Of a stretch of 53,826 nucleotides of DNA, positions 34,013-46,040 are shown in pieces. This DNA is from Lingula anatina. Taxonomy: Eukaryota > Brachiopoda > Lingulata > Lingulida > Lingulidae. The DNA lies in the NCBI RefSeq assembly GCF_001039355.2, contig NW_019776186.1:7106-60931 (forward strand). The letters are read 5' to 3'. The position numbers and the translations under genes are program-made. Numbering within the stretch: position 1 is the stretch's first letter; each line of letters starts with the position of its first letter. A model generated the notes under the pieces. It saw nothing but the letters and a program-made list of their open reading frames with translations, was not told where the DNA came from and searched no databases.

Positions 34013-37000
34013 TTATGACAGAACTCTAGGTTTTATATTCTTGACACCCAAACCAAATGTTTGTATAATCTTATCAGACATCCAGATAGGAAGTATCCCA
34101 AATAGAGTCAAAATTGTCTCTGCTCCCCTGCCGCACGGGTATCTCTCTCGAGGTCTCTTGGATAACAGACCACTTCTCATAGCACGGACAACAGGAGACA
34201 GATCCTTACTAAAATTCAATATGAAGTGACGGTAATTGGCAAACAGTTGGTTGTAATATTCTTCTCCATATCTTTCTCTAGTGTGTCTGTCCATTTGCTC
34301 CCAGGTTTGTCTCTGAACTGTGTTAATGGAGTCCTCAGTAGTTGCTCCTAAGATAAGACAAAAACATAGGTCATGTATAAATTTTAAAGGGTAAAAATAT
34401 TAATTTTTAACTTAAACTCCAAAGAACAATGGGTTAGAAAAGATCTCTTTTCTTTGTCCTTTCACATAAAGCAAAATGACACCAATGTGGAAATCATGGG
34501 CTCTTTTAATTAAATAAAAGCCATGAAAATCATGCAGTAATTTACTCCATGCACACAACACCCCTCATTAAAGTTTAATCCAGAAAAGGAAATAATGTCT
34601 AAGCACTATTACATTGTACAATTTAGCTGTGTAAACAAAGAAATATTTCTCTTCAAATTAGCAAAGTTAATTAACTTAAAGCTCTAGCACAAATAATTTT
34701 CTTTAAACAAAAATGCTTGGGCTTAATTCAAACTATAAGAGCAAGTTGTTAAAAACCATTTAAAATTAATAAATATAACAAAATAGCATCAGAAAATCCT
34801 TACCTGTGCAAAAACCTGAAGGCTCTATTAAAGAAACTTGAATATTCCATTTCTTCATCTCATGACGAAGGGTTTCAGTGAAGCCCTTAATTGCATGCTT
34901 TGAAGCCGAGTAAGCACCAAAAAATGGAGTAGGCAGCTGATCTATAAACAAAAGAAAGAAATTCACTAAAGACTTTACAGCCACACAGTTACCTAAATTT
35001 TCGGAAATGTGAAAGTATAAATATAAAAAAATCATATTCCTTAAGCTTGTTTCAAAATCAATGGTAAGTATGCTTTTGGCAACATTAGAAGGAAAAAAAA
35101 GCAGCAAGATGTGCTAAGTAATAGTTTAATATTTATCACAATGATTCCCAAGTATAATAAAAAATTAACTCTTTTGATGCTAGCTTATTCTAAATCATTT
35201 CTCAAAATGAATACTTCTTCCAGAGTTTTTTTTTCCTTTTTCTACTACTGTGCACAGGTACAATAGGTATAAACACAACTAGAGATGAACAAAGTATGGG
35301 GGCTGGAGGCGATCGAAGGAAAAAGGCTATTTTGTTTTATTACATTTCAAAATGGAGACAAAAAAGGAACAAATTGACCTGTAAAGCAGCAAAGAATTTA
35401 ACAAGTTTAACTGATGGGCATGCGCACTTTATTTTCTTCAGTAGCTTCCGGTCCATTGGAGCCGAGATTTAATGACTGTGCCCCTGCAGGGACGACACGT
35501 GGGGAGAGGTGTGAGAAGCAAGAGACCACCACCACTGGATTAAGAGGTCTTCCTTTCATGTAGGGTCCACCATATTTGAGCCTTGGACCAGTTTGCACTC
35601 GGATCTTTCATTCTGAATAGGGGCTAAGTCTATTACCTGCCATACTGCTCACATTAACTACCCGTCCCCCAGCCTGGCGTAGAAGTGGAAGAAAAGCTTT
35701 GGTCATGCGCACAGTTCCAAAGAAATTCACCTCCATCAATTTCTGGAACTGGCGTATGTCAGTCATGTCAATCTCTCCCAGTGACGCAGTCCCTGCATTG
35801 TTCACTAGACCCCACAGGCCTGGGGAGATGGATACAACACAGTTTTAATCATTACATAGACTGCATTCCCACAGATTTAGATCGATCCATCTGGATCGAC
35901 CTAACTCCCCAGGAGTTCATGCTAAATTGCTGTCAGCCAAGCACGCACGGAATTTAATTACACCCTTACAGCTATAAGTAGCTGACAGTAATCTAGTAAG
36001 ACTCCCCATGGGGATAGAACGATCTAAAATCTGGGGGAATGCAGTCATAGATAGACCAACCATTGAATACATAGATCAAATATAATAACCAACAATTAAA
36101 TACACAGACCACTTAAGTATTCATTTCGAGCAGCTTCCCAGCAAAAATAAAAATAAAAATTAATAGCCAAACAAACTGCAGGAGTATGATATGAAATCAG
36201 TGTAACAATTTCCACATTTTATTGGTTTCCCTGGTATTCATACTTTGAAATCTTTAATTTTTTACTTATACATTAGTTCCTTCATTATGTACAGTAATAA
36301 ATTTGGGAAAAAACACCATTAATATCTAAACTCTAACATGGACTAAGAAAATGAACGTACTAAATCATCATGGTATACCTACAACTGCTTTAAATAAAAA
36401 ATGACCAAAAGTATCACCTGGTGGGTCTCCTGCTCTGTTGAGATTACCCTCCACATACTGCAAACAACTGTGAATCTCCTCTTCTTTTGTCACATCTAAC
36501 TGCACTATTTTGAGCCTATATGAAATGCACAGCACATATTTGGACTATTGCTCATAGTAAAGCAAACATTTTGAAAACTTATCAAAACAGGTGAACATTT
36601 GAACTGCCAGTTGTGAAACATTCGTCAAGGCAAGGATTTCTGTTGGAAAGAATATAAAAACCTACATCATAAGATTAAAATTGTAGCTCAATAAATTATA
36701 ATTTGTCAATGGATCGACTAAACACAACTTTTATTAGTCTTCGAAACATATTTTGCTCATGATCAGTATCAGCGTGTCTAGTAAAATGAAACTGGGCAAA
36801 TGTTAATTACATATGGATTCATAACTTTATTCTTTAGAAAAAAAAAACATTACCTTGTAGAAGTGGTGTTTTTGAGGTGAAGAGCACCAGGGCCTTTACT
36901 GTCCAGGCATGCAGCAAACACATTCATCCCTATACTATCTAGTTTTTTGGCTAAAGCATGACCAAAGCCAGAGTCACAACCTATAAAAAGTTTATACAGT

Positions 37001-37296
37001 GTAAGTAAGAAATCAAACAGTAAAATGTTAACATAAAAATAACCTTCTAGACAAAGTTGTGATTAATGTTGGTAAAGTTACCAAGAATCATTAAAATGTG
37101 AATAAAGCAAACATCCGGTCAAATTTCTAAAAAAGTCAGTTAGTGGCCCAACCGAGCCAGTGCATTTTTTTCAGCAGTAACATGTACTCAAATTCATTTT
37201 ATGAATTTTCACACTAAATGTTGAAACCTTTTTTTTTTAATAACCGATTGAAATCCCATGTTTTGTTCTTATTTGTAATAAGAAGCCCGTTCAACC

Positions 37297-37390
<94 letters not shown>

Positions 37391-37455
37391 GNNNNNNNNN
37401 NNNNNNNNNNNNNNNNNNNNNNNNNNNNNNNNNNNNNNNNNNNNNNNNNNNNNNG

Positions 37456-37550
<95 letters not shown>

Positions 37551-38720
37551 TATTTTCTTTTCTTCTTTTTTTTTTGAAATTTGGCTTAGATCAGTGAATT
37601 ATGGTTCAGGCCAGTAGGTTCTCAGATGCTGGTGGCACAGATGGCCTGCAAGTTGAAAAGCATGTGGCACAGACAGAGACAATAAAACATAACTAATGTA
37701 AATAAACTATGGAAAGATTAAAACAGAAAAGTTCTGTGGAGTACAACATTGTGAATATTAATATCACATGCCAGTTGTCTGAAAACAAAGGGACGTGATC
37801 TTCCTGCAATCCATATTGGATACATTCCTATTAATAATTTGTCTATATTGGCTCACCAGATGTGCCCCAGACAAAACAGTATTTCAACTCATTGGACTGT
37901 TGGATGTATAAGATTATGATAAAAAACATTCTCACAGACTGATCTGTTAAGCGGTGTTCATATTCATGCTGGGGTGACCCTTCTCAGTACGACCCATCCC
38001 AACGTATTAAAACCAGCATGTTACGTCTTTCTTTCCCCCCCCTCCTCCATCCCACTCCATATCTGCCACAAGTCATTTGTTAACCGTTAACAACCTCAAT
38101 TCTGAGCAAAAATTCTCAAAGTAAAGAAATCAGCCAGAGAAATATCCGGGAATATCTAGTGATAAAACTCTCTCTGTAACTAAGGTAGGGTAGGGTGGTG
38201 TACTTGACTAGCTTCAGGGAACAACAGAATTTCATTTCCTGCCTATGCTGAGCTTGTCCTCATCAGGGCACACACAGAGTTCAAAACAAACTAGTACTTG
38301 ACAGTAAATGTGGATGTAGTGTACACACGTGTGAGGTTGTTACGCCTGGCAAATCAATAGTATCCATTTCCAATGCCGTTCTCTTTAGACTATCAAAATA
38401 ACATTAATAAACCCACCTGTAATAAGCACTGCCTTCTTTGTTGCAGGTAAGTGACCGGACGGCAATAAAGAATACACAAGTAAACAGCCCAGTCCAAAAG
38501 CCATGACACCTTGAGGCCCTTTCATTAGAAATTGGCATAATGGCTCTCCAATAAATAAAATAGCCAAAGTCAGAACAGAACGGATTCCAAATCTGAACTC
38601 ATTTGTCAAAAACTTCGACAAGACAGCCATAGCAAAGACTACTGTGATCGAAGAGTAAAGCACTGAATACAGAAGAAAGTCATCGTCTAAGGCGCTTTCC
38701 TCACTGTCCATTATTAACAT
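34013..38720 (-). CDS. HSD17B2/BDH1-like short-chain dehydrogenase
   Basis: Six exons, minus strand: 38417-38720, 36854-36980, 36418-36515, 35637-35819, 34804-34941 and 34013-34347 (1185 nt, 394 residues). Human HSD17B2 is 387. The first exon encodes hydrophobic segments (about 16-38 and 44-92), as in HSD17B2, so the enzyme is probably anchored in the ER membrane. The Rossmann NAD(H) site TGCDSGFG is at 101-108, VNNAG at 182-186, the substrate serine in NVSSMA at about 232-237, and the catalytic YSASK at 248-252, all intact. The pattern GHALAKKLD...GPGA and NFFGTVRMTKAFLPLLRQ points to the SDR9C/HSD17B2 branch (steroid, retinol or hydroxybutyrate substrates). The exact substrate cannot be told from sequence. 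Met4 (38711) is an alternative start. Introns carry a GATCGATC MITE and a TG array with a gap. Confidence 0.9.
35859..36046. repeat. MITE, GATCGATC-end family (copy 2)
   Basis: Ends GACTGCATTCCCACAGATTT and AATCTGGGGGAATGCAGTC are inverted repeats; GATCGATC and GACCTAACTCCCC follow inside, as in the 14.36 kb copy. It lies in an intron of the SDR gene, about 40 bases upstream (minus-strand sense) of its exon 4. Confidence 0.8.
37115..37670. repeat. Dispersed repeat copy 2, expanded by a (TG)n array
   Basis: Matches the 19.77-20.09 kb repeat on both sides of a long TG dinucleotide run (37301-37390 and 37457-37547). The TG expansion starts where the other copy reads AATGTGTTCACTG. The array is broken by a 63-N gap. 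Confidence 0.65.
37392..37454. other. Assembly gap, 63 Ns within (TG)n
   Basis: N run flanked on both sides by long perfect TG repeats, so the gap is an unresolved microsatellite inside SDR intron 1. Confidence 0.98.
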
Positions 38721-38871
38721 GATTTAACAGACCACCGCAGGTGTCCGTCTGCAATTTTTCTCTGCTTGTCAATCCCTACGCCTTTATGCAAAGGCATTTG
38801 CGATTGGTTTGATTTTGTTACAATTCTTTTCATAGGACGAAATTTACCCACAATGCAAGGTGACATTAAGT
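38721..38871. promoter_or_regulatory. Divergent promoter region, SDR/EMC10
   Basis: Only 151 bases lie between the SDR start (38720, minus) and the EMC10 start (38872, plus). The sequence includes CACAATGCAAGGTGACATTA just before the EMC10 ATG and a GCGATTGGTT word, an inverted CCAAT-type box. A shared promoter is inferred. Confidence 0.55.
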
Positions 38872-39728
38872 ATGGCAGCGCCCACGAGTAAATCTTTAAT
38901 TAACATTTTGTTCATCGTTCTAGAGCTTTTAAGCGCTTTGAAGGTAAGATGCTTAGTTCAGCTGAGACAGAGAGAAGATTAGCATTTCCTGTCTTTATGC
39001 GTCATTCAGTTAATTCATTCATAGCTGCATATGCCCACTGACGTTAATCGTTATACTAAGTTAATGATTGATTCATGATCTTACAAGTACATGTACGTGT
39101 GTGTGTCTTACAGTTAGAGTTCATTGATGCTTAGACCCCGTGCACTCAGATATCATTTGTTGAGAACTATAGAAGTGTAACCTCTCCCTTTGGTCGTTCA
39201 AGAACATTGTTACTTATGAGTAACATACAGTAGTAATGAGAAATGGCCCTTTTTTGTAAAACTTTTACTCAATATTTTTACCAAGTTAACCTTTTCTTTC
39301 TAATTACCAGTCAGATGACGAGTTTGAAGGACTTACATCACTACCAGTGGAGTATGCATTTCAAACAGGTACAGAGCTCTCTGTCTGTCTGTCTCTCTCT
39401 CTCTCTCTCCACAGCCACACGCACACACACACACACACGCATGAAACAACGGTTAACTCCTCCTTTCCCATGTTGAATTATTATTATTTTTATTTTTCAA
39501 AACAATCTTTAGGACCTGATGCAGTTTTTACAAGGAAAGGTGTCATTAGCATTGCCTCCCTCAAGGGAAATGAAGCACATTTTTCTCAAGAAAAGGCATT
39601 AGACGATGAAGAAAAAAATATGCTGAAGGTATGGAGATTTTTGCAGTGCTGTAATTCATTTATTATTAAACATTAATTTAAGTTGTATATTCTCTAATGT
39701 GAGAATACATTTTAAAAAACAATCCATT

Positions 39729-39764
<36 letters not shown>

Positions 39765-41213
39765 TTTTTTTAGAAAAGCGTGCAAATTATGGATTTTTTG
39801 TGTTCACAACAAGTTTTAATCTTTCAGGCATTGGCTCAGAATGATGACATTTACAGGCTCAGGGTCCCAACCAAGGTTGGACAGGTGGACGGGCCTTTGT
39901 CCTATGTCTCAACATTTATGAAAGCTGTAAGTAGTTTTAAATGCATAGACATTGATTATAATACATATGTGCAGGAGAGATAAACAGATCAGTTTCATTG
40001 GTTACATTGTTTATGTTCAGAATGTTATTGAGTTGATTACAAATATCTGCTACAAGTTTTGTGTTCATGACAATTTACTTTTATTATAGTGTAAGTCTTA
40101 GAGTCAGATGAAATGGTTTGACCAGCAATCTCTTATTTTATTTTCTTTAACACACACATTTTTTTTATTTAATCATTGCAGTGTGCTCTTTATGAAACAC
40201 GTCTGTCAGAAACCATTACCTTGAATGTTGATACATCTGGCAACGTATTAGGAGTTTCAACCAGGACTTATCTTCCCTACTGTCAATATAACAGTGTGCC
40301 AAGCTCACAGCTGTCAAAGTTCAACATTACAGTAGAGATTTCACAAACTCTACCAGGACCTGTGTAAGTCTTTTCAATTTGTTTTTTTATGCTGTTGATT
40401 CTTACACTCTTAAAAAGCCAATTTTAAAATGCCAGTTCAGTCAAGAAACAGAAAGGGATAATCGCTCTTCATTTTTGCCAAAAAAAAAAAGTGCTATAAA
40501 ATGGATTTTCCTGGGATATTTATGATTCTGTTCCTACATTCAAAGTTAGGAGCATAGCCATCTATAAAGGTTCACATGGTCTTATGGCAAGCACAGATTT
40601 CATGAAAATTGCAATAACTGCTGTTTTGGTGGTAAAATGGTATTTATTACATTTCTGTGTGTTGTTTACAATGTATTTATTGTTGAATTTTGAATCTCTA
40701 ATGGAGAATTGTTTAGCCTTTAAACTGGTCACCTGAGTTAAATTCAGTCATTAATAATTACAAAATTTTAGAGAATAATTAAAAAGATTTGAATTTGATC
40801 AATAATATCGACTTAACACATATGTCAAACATCTTGCACATGACATTTTGAAATGGTAGATGGCTTAAAATCATTTCTTTCCAGGCCTGACACTCAGAGT
40901 TACATACAGAGAATGGAACAAGAAAAGGCAGAAAAAGCTAAGGGCCAGCAACAAGATAATAGGTCTTTCTTTGCAAAATATGTAAGTAGACATTGGGATT
41001 GGTGTGTCCTTAAGGCAATGTTTGATCAACTTGTTTTATTTTTAGAATGATTGCTAAAAAAAATTCTTTATTATGTGGAAACTCTAATTACTGCTCAAAC
41101 AAATCTAATTAATGCTCAAACTTGTGTTAATGCTTTTTCAGTGGATGTATTTGGTGCCGCTGTTCATATTTCTCCTGGTCTCATCCAGTCAAGCAGAAGA
41201 GGGTGGCAGGTGA
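38872..41213 (+). CDS. EMC10: ER membrane protein complex subunit 10
   Basis: Seven exons: 38872-38943, 39311-39368, 39513-39628, 39828-39926, 40182-40363, 40885-40981 and 41142-41213 (696 nt, 231 residues). Human is 262. Exon 1 encodes a signal peptide (MAAPTSKSLINILFIVLELL). The lumenal beta-sandwich domain follows, with FTRKGVISIASLKG, then YRLRVPTK, then CALYETRLSETITLNVDTSG and NVLGVSTRTY. The region FIxRMEqEKAEKAKGQQQDN then RSFFAKYWMYLVPLFIFLLV is nearly diagnostic: a charged helix and one C-terminal membrane span. EMC10 is a lumenal-facing part of the ER membrane insertase EMC, which inserts tail-anchored and multi-pass proteins. The vertebrate Gly-rich tail is missing; the protein ends AEEGGR. 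An alternative out-of-frame ATG lies at 38853. Confidence 0.94.
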
Positions 41214-42280
41214 CATGGAAAAAGTAGTTAGCTTGGTCACAGATTGATGCCTGATGTTGAGAACTGGAGGAAGATTAGAGCTACAAAGTTGTTATCAAGG
41301 AAGCAGTACAAGGGGTGTTTATAGCTACATTTGAGTTTATTGAAGCAAACACGGACTGGGAGAAACTTACTAGTGTGTTTTGGAAATGGGAAAACTACTC
41401 CATTAGACCTTAAAGGGTAGTTTTTTTACAGGTCCCATCTGAAGTCTTTAGTGAATAATCAAAGATAAAATGATTTTTTTTCATGTTAGTCTTTTAAGTG
41501 ACTTGGATAATGTACAGGAAATAATTCTTTTTGTTGTGTAATTCCCACTGTTGATTAGATTTTTCTTGTATTTATAATCATTATTTCCACTGTGAAATAA
41601 AAGAACACGAGATATACAGCTTCAAAAATGTTTTTGATATAATACTAGCTCTATCAACATGAAAGCCCAGTTGCTTAGAAAAAATATCTTCGAAATTATG
41701 ATGCTTTAGATACCAGACCCGACTCTTTGTTGTTCAACTGGTATGAAGGGTGTCAGGCAGGTAAACAACTGCTCAGCTGGCAAACATTTTTATTTACTTG
41801 TTCAGAACCTTTTCAACTTCTATTTTTGCAAGAGGAAACCCAAGTTTAAAATACATCTGTAAATAGTCATTTCTGCTTTAAAGGGGGTGTAAAGTTAGAC
41901 CACAAAAACTAAGTATGAAACCATGCCAGCAATTTAATTTTCGTTTTGTGTAACAACATTTTTGTTACCATGTGAATATGCAAAAATTAGAAACTGAGAA
42001 TTCAATATTTATTTCTTCTCTTATTTACAAAGTGAAAAACTCTTGATATAAATTATAAAATTTGAATGAAGAAAATATTTAAGTAAACTCCATACTTGTT
42101 ATTATTTTCTAAGCCAAAGAAAGATCAATTTACATAGATAGTGGAGCATGTAAATATGCCTTGCATAAAAAGGTGAGAGAAAAAAGCATACAACTGATTG
42201 AAAATATTGTCTGCCTTAATGGGAACCAAAACTTTCCCCAGCAAGCCATTCACCTGTCATTTCAGATTTAACTGAACCAT
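41214..42280. other. Convergent 3' UTRs of EMC10 and SYCP3
   Basis: No exon is seen between the convergent stop codons. AATAAA at 41596-41601 is the likely EMC10 polyadenylation signal. The rest is AT-rich and unremarkable. Confidence 0.55.
41596..41601 (+). terminator. Candidate polyadenylation signal of EMC10
   Basis: AATAAA in the context GTGAAATAAAAGAACA, about 380 bases after the EMC10 stop codon. Confidence 0.45.
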
Positions 42281-44013
42281 CTAGAACAGCATATTCTGCA
42301 GGGACTTCTTGAAAGTGTCCATTGTCTGCTTTTGCTGAAAAATAAAAAGATAAAAATTCTATTAAATGCTATTATTATAATACATTCAAATCTAACTTAC
42401 CCTATAAAGTATTTCTAGAAGAGATTTTTGTAGTGTAAGTCGTGTATAATTGTGAAATACTTTATTGTGATCATTTGAAAACTTACAGTATCCATCAATG
42501 CTTTCTTTTGAAGAAGTGCCATTTCTTTCTTCAGTTCAGCCTGGACTTTTGCTGCTTGTGACTGGTGATCTGTTTCAACTTTTTCCAACCCCTAAAGTAC
42601 AGAGTTTAATGTGTAAAGTGACAGTATCCTGTAGAATATCAGATATTTTGCCTTTCATGTTCTGAAAACTTAGTGCTTATTTATTTTAATTTTAGCATTT
42701 CATATGCCTAAAATATGTTCAATTTGAAAAATAGTAGGCCTTCTATATACGTATCAGTTTTTGGGGTTGTGATAAAGGAGGAATTTGAACCTGTATATAT
42801 ACCTTTATATATTCTTCATGTAGCTGTCTGATTGTTTTTAGCCTCTGGCTTTGGATGATTCTGGACTGCTGAGTAAGTTTCAGTTGTTGTCGGAATACAT
42901 TCTACAAAAACAAAAGTTTATTAATTTACATGTTTTTACAAGTACAAAAAATTTAAGGGGCATTCAGATCCAAGACAGTTTGCACATTAAAGAGAACTTT
43001 AACATTAACTTTCCAAGTGCAAATCCTCTGTACCTGTATTTTCTCCTCTTGCTCTTTTGTCTTTTCCAAGTCTGTCTCCAGCTGCTGCAAAACATTTGAA
43101 ACTTGCTTGTCATACTCCTCATGTAGTCTCTGCCTATTAAAAGAAAGAACATTTTTAGAAGTTTGAAGATGAAAAAGACACACCAATATAGTACATAACA
43201 CCAAACTGTGTAAAATTACTTAATGAAAAAAAAAGTAAATTATCTAAATATTTGAAATGTGTGTCAACATTTGAAGCTTTTGTTTGCATGGCATTGAAAA
43301 TTTTCTATTTCTTCAATCTTTTGAATAACTGAATTTTATGAATCTACCTTTCATTTTGTTGTCGTATAAGAACTTCATCAACTTTGACATGACCTTTCTT
43401 CAGAGAGTTTTGAGTCAGTTGTTCTAACTTCTTACGTTTACTCATCTCTGAGTTAATCACCGCTAGAAACCGGAAATTAATAATGCAATCATATAAATAT
43501 AAGAACAATTTACAAAAAGGAGATTTTCTTTGTTGAATGGTTACTGCTTCAATCAAATGGATTATGGCACAAATTCAAAAATAGTCCAAAATCATCCTTT
43601 ATCTTTTTTTCTNAAAAAGGTAGGTTTTTTTTTTTTTTTTTTTTTTCTTTTTTTTTGGTACAAACTTATTGTGAAAACCATGTCAATATTTTTGTTCTTT
43701 GTGAACAATTTATTACTAGTTTTGTTCTTGTTGACATTTTCCATAAGTCAAAAAAAAAAACATGTAAAGGTAGCTGGCTTAATTGTTATAGATAAGTAAC
43801 TGTTGCATAATGTAAATATTCAAATGTTAAAAGACAACATGGTGCATTGTATCATAGTTTGTTGGACAACATCTATTTAAGTTTTTCTGCATTGCAGTCA
43901 TGTGTGGTTTTATCAATTTCCACATGAGTAAAGAGACCTATCAGACATATTGTTGCATTTGCAATTGTATCATTATTGTATTCAGTTTACTTACGTAGTT
44001 GTACATTAGCAAA
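42281..44013 (-). CDS. SYCP3: Synaptonemal complex protein 3 (N-terminus incomplete)
   Basis: Minus-strand exons: possible 43995-44013 (19 nt), then 43348-43462, 43034-43133, 42803-42901, 42487-42591 and 42281-42334. The Cor1/Xlr/Xmr domain is clear: [20 protein letters not shown], then [60 protein letters not shown], then [12 protein letters not shown] and the family ending KKSLQNMLF. The whole is a long coiled coil. SYCP3 tetramers stack into fibres on the chromosome axis in meiosis, compacting the axis and supporting homolog pairing. From the Met at 43445 the protein would be 151 residues against 236 in human, so N-terminal exons are missing. The 19-nt mini-exon has strong splice sites and the right phase but low coding content. 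Exons further upstream would overlap the TRAF gene on the other strand. Confidence 0.9.
43613..43613. other. Single N inside SYCP3/TRAF interval
   Basis: An isolated N in low-complexity T-rich DNA (CTTTTTTTCTNAAAAAGG). Other isolated Ns in this window mark contig joins, so this point may be a join too. No clear flanking duplication is visible here. Confidence 0.7.
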
Positions 44014-44043
44014 CTGTAAAGACAGCTGTTCTGATTATTTTAG

Positions 44044-45369
44044 GTAAGACCAGAGGAAATTGGGAACCATTTAAAAGATAACCTAAGTGAACATTTGGAA
44101 CTTTTATTCCGTGAAATGGAGGAGGTGCATCTACAACAAGCAGAAGTCAATGCCCAGCAGCAAAATGGAGATGCTGATAATCAGTGTCATGAACTGGACA
44201 GCAAACTGAAAGCACTGCGAGACACCTTGACTGCACTGGAGAGACAGATAATACGAGCTGAACAAGATCACGGTACGAGACCCACGCCTGGACAAAACCG
44301 AGAAGTAAATGAGGTGAAAGCCATGTTGGATGAAAGAGAGAGAAAACTCCAGCGCTGTGAGGAAAACATCATTGATCTTGCCAGGAAACTGGAGGTCCTG
44401 TTCCAGCAGATTGACTTCTATGAGAGAGAACGGCAGAAGAATCAAGAGATGTTGCAAGCAGGTGCAAGTAAAATCACCATGCTTGAGGGATCCCTCGCCT
44501 CCAAAGATGACACCCTGCAGCTAAATGATACTCGAGTTGAAAATTTGGAACGGGCAACCTACAATGGAATCCTGGTTTGGAAGATAACTGATTTTGTTCG
44601 GAGAAGACAAGATGCTGTCAACAACAGAGTGCCCAGTTTTTACTCTCCTCCTTTCTACACTTCAAAGAGCGGATACAAGATGTGTGCAAGAATTTACCTT
44701 AATGGGGATGGTAGGTTGTGATCACTTAACCTTTTTTGCCCTTTAATACAAAGGAAATTATATAATTAAGTCTGTATACTGGTAGATTTTATGCCATCCT
44801 TCAGTTTAAATTGTAAGAAATTTTCCTCTCAGTCTTTGTAACTACTTTTGTCAAATGGAAATCTGTTGAAACTGAAATAGTGCTTTAAAAGAACCTGTTC
44901 AATAACTATTTCTTATTACTTATTACTTCTTTTTTTTTTTTGGCTTGTTATGATCTGTATAAAGCAATTTTTCTATACATGTATATAAATATGCTTGAAA
45001 AGAATACTTACTAGATACGTATGTAATAATAAAAGTATTAAATTGTCAATTTTAGGTATGGGGAAAGGGACCCATGTTTCTCTGTTCTTTGTTATCTGCA
45101 AAGGCAGCAATGATGCCCTTCTTCGTTGGCCCTTCAGGCAGAAAGTAACCCTGATGTTACTGGACCAGAATAACAAGGAGCACATCATTGATGCTTTCAG
45201 ACCTGATCCAAGCAGTTCTTCATTCAAGAAGCCAACAAACGAGATGAATATTGCAAGCGGATGTCCCATGTTTGCTACATTGTCACAGTTGGACAGCCCG
45301 TCACATGCCTACATCAAAGATGATACCGTTTTCTTTAAGATAATAGTTGATTGTGCTGATTTGCAGTAA
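44044..45369 (+). CDS. TRAF-family signalling adaptor, 3' part (coiled coil + MATH)
   Basis: Two exons: 44044-44710, entered at an acceptor (TATTTTAG|GTAAGACC), and 45056-45369. They encode 325 residues. After NHLKDNLSEHLELLFREMEE, which resembles the end of the TRAF zinc-finger region, comes a coiled coil of about 130 residues. The TRAF-C/MATH domain follows: YNGILVWKITDFVRRRQDAV, SGYKMCARIYLNGDGMGKGT, HVSLFFVICKG, LLRWPFRQKVTLMLLDQNN, FKKPTNEMNIASGCPMF and IKDDTVFFKIIVD. It resembles TRAF2 and TRAF3 about equally. Such proteins trimerise and link TNF-receptor or Toll-type receptors to NF-kB and related pathways. The RING and zinc-finger exons are not found upstream within the window. If translation began at 44116 the product would be a RING-less TRAF of 302 residues. 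The open frame before that Met suggests missing 5' exons instead. Confidence 0.88.
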
Positions 45370-45647
45370 AAAGTGATGGGATGTGTTTTCATCCTTCACT
45401 GGTTACATGTACAGCCAAGGGGCAATTTTCAAATAATTCAAACCAAAGAATACCCACATGTAAAGAATTTGAACAGACTATAAACAAAAATTTATATAAA
45501 CAGGATTGACATTTGATATGTTTGAATATTTATGAGCTTTGTATTAGAAACAATTGTTTTCCTTTAGCAATTGAAAATTTCCCAAAGTTAAAAGTGTTAA
45601 GACAGCCATTTAATTCTATGACTGACTATTTGATGTAAATATTAGGT

Positions 45648-45865
45648 CCCATTTCAATAGACAGCATTGATCGGTCTATATGGATCGATCCAACTCTGCC
45701 AGGATTCAGCTAAACAGATAAGCACTCCTGCCGTTAAGTAGAATACAGAAAAGCTGATGATTGTACATGTAGGTTGGAAACAAGAAAGGACATGTCATTC
45801 AGTTAACTGCAATACCCCCAGAGTTGGGTCAATCTATACTCCAGTGGTGTCTGTGGAAATGGGGC
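45648..45865. repeat. MITE, GATCGATC-end family (diverged copy 3)
   Basis: The left end CCCATTTCAATAGACAGCAT leads to TGGATCGATCCAACTCTGCC; the right end reads TGTGGAAATGGGGC. The layout matches the copies at 14.36 and 35.86 kb but the core has diverged. Confidence 0.55.
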
Positions 45866-46040
45866 ATAACACCACACAGCACCCATGGTCATGATCGGAT
45901 ATTGTGACTGGCTGGTGTAAATATAACACTGCACAATGGTCATGGTCTGATGCTGTGACTGGTTGTTTGATGTAAGTATAACACTGCACAATGGTCATGA
46001 TCAGATACTGTGACTGGCTGTTTGATGTAAGTATAACACC

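Noticed and set aside
37218-37617. Cys-Val repeat frames
   Set aside because: Pure translation of the TG microsatellite and Ns.
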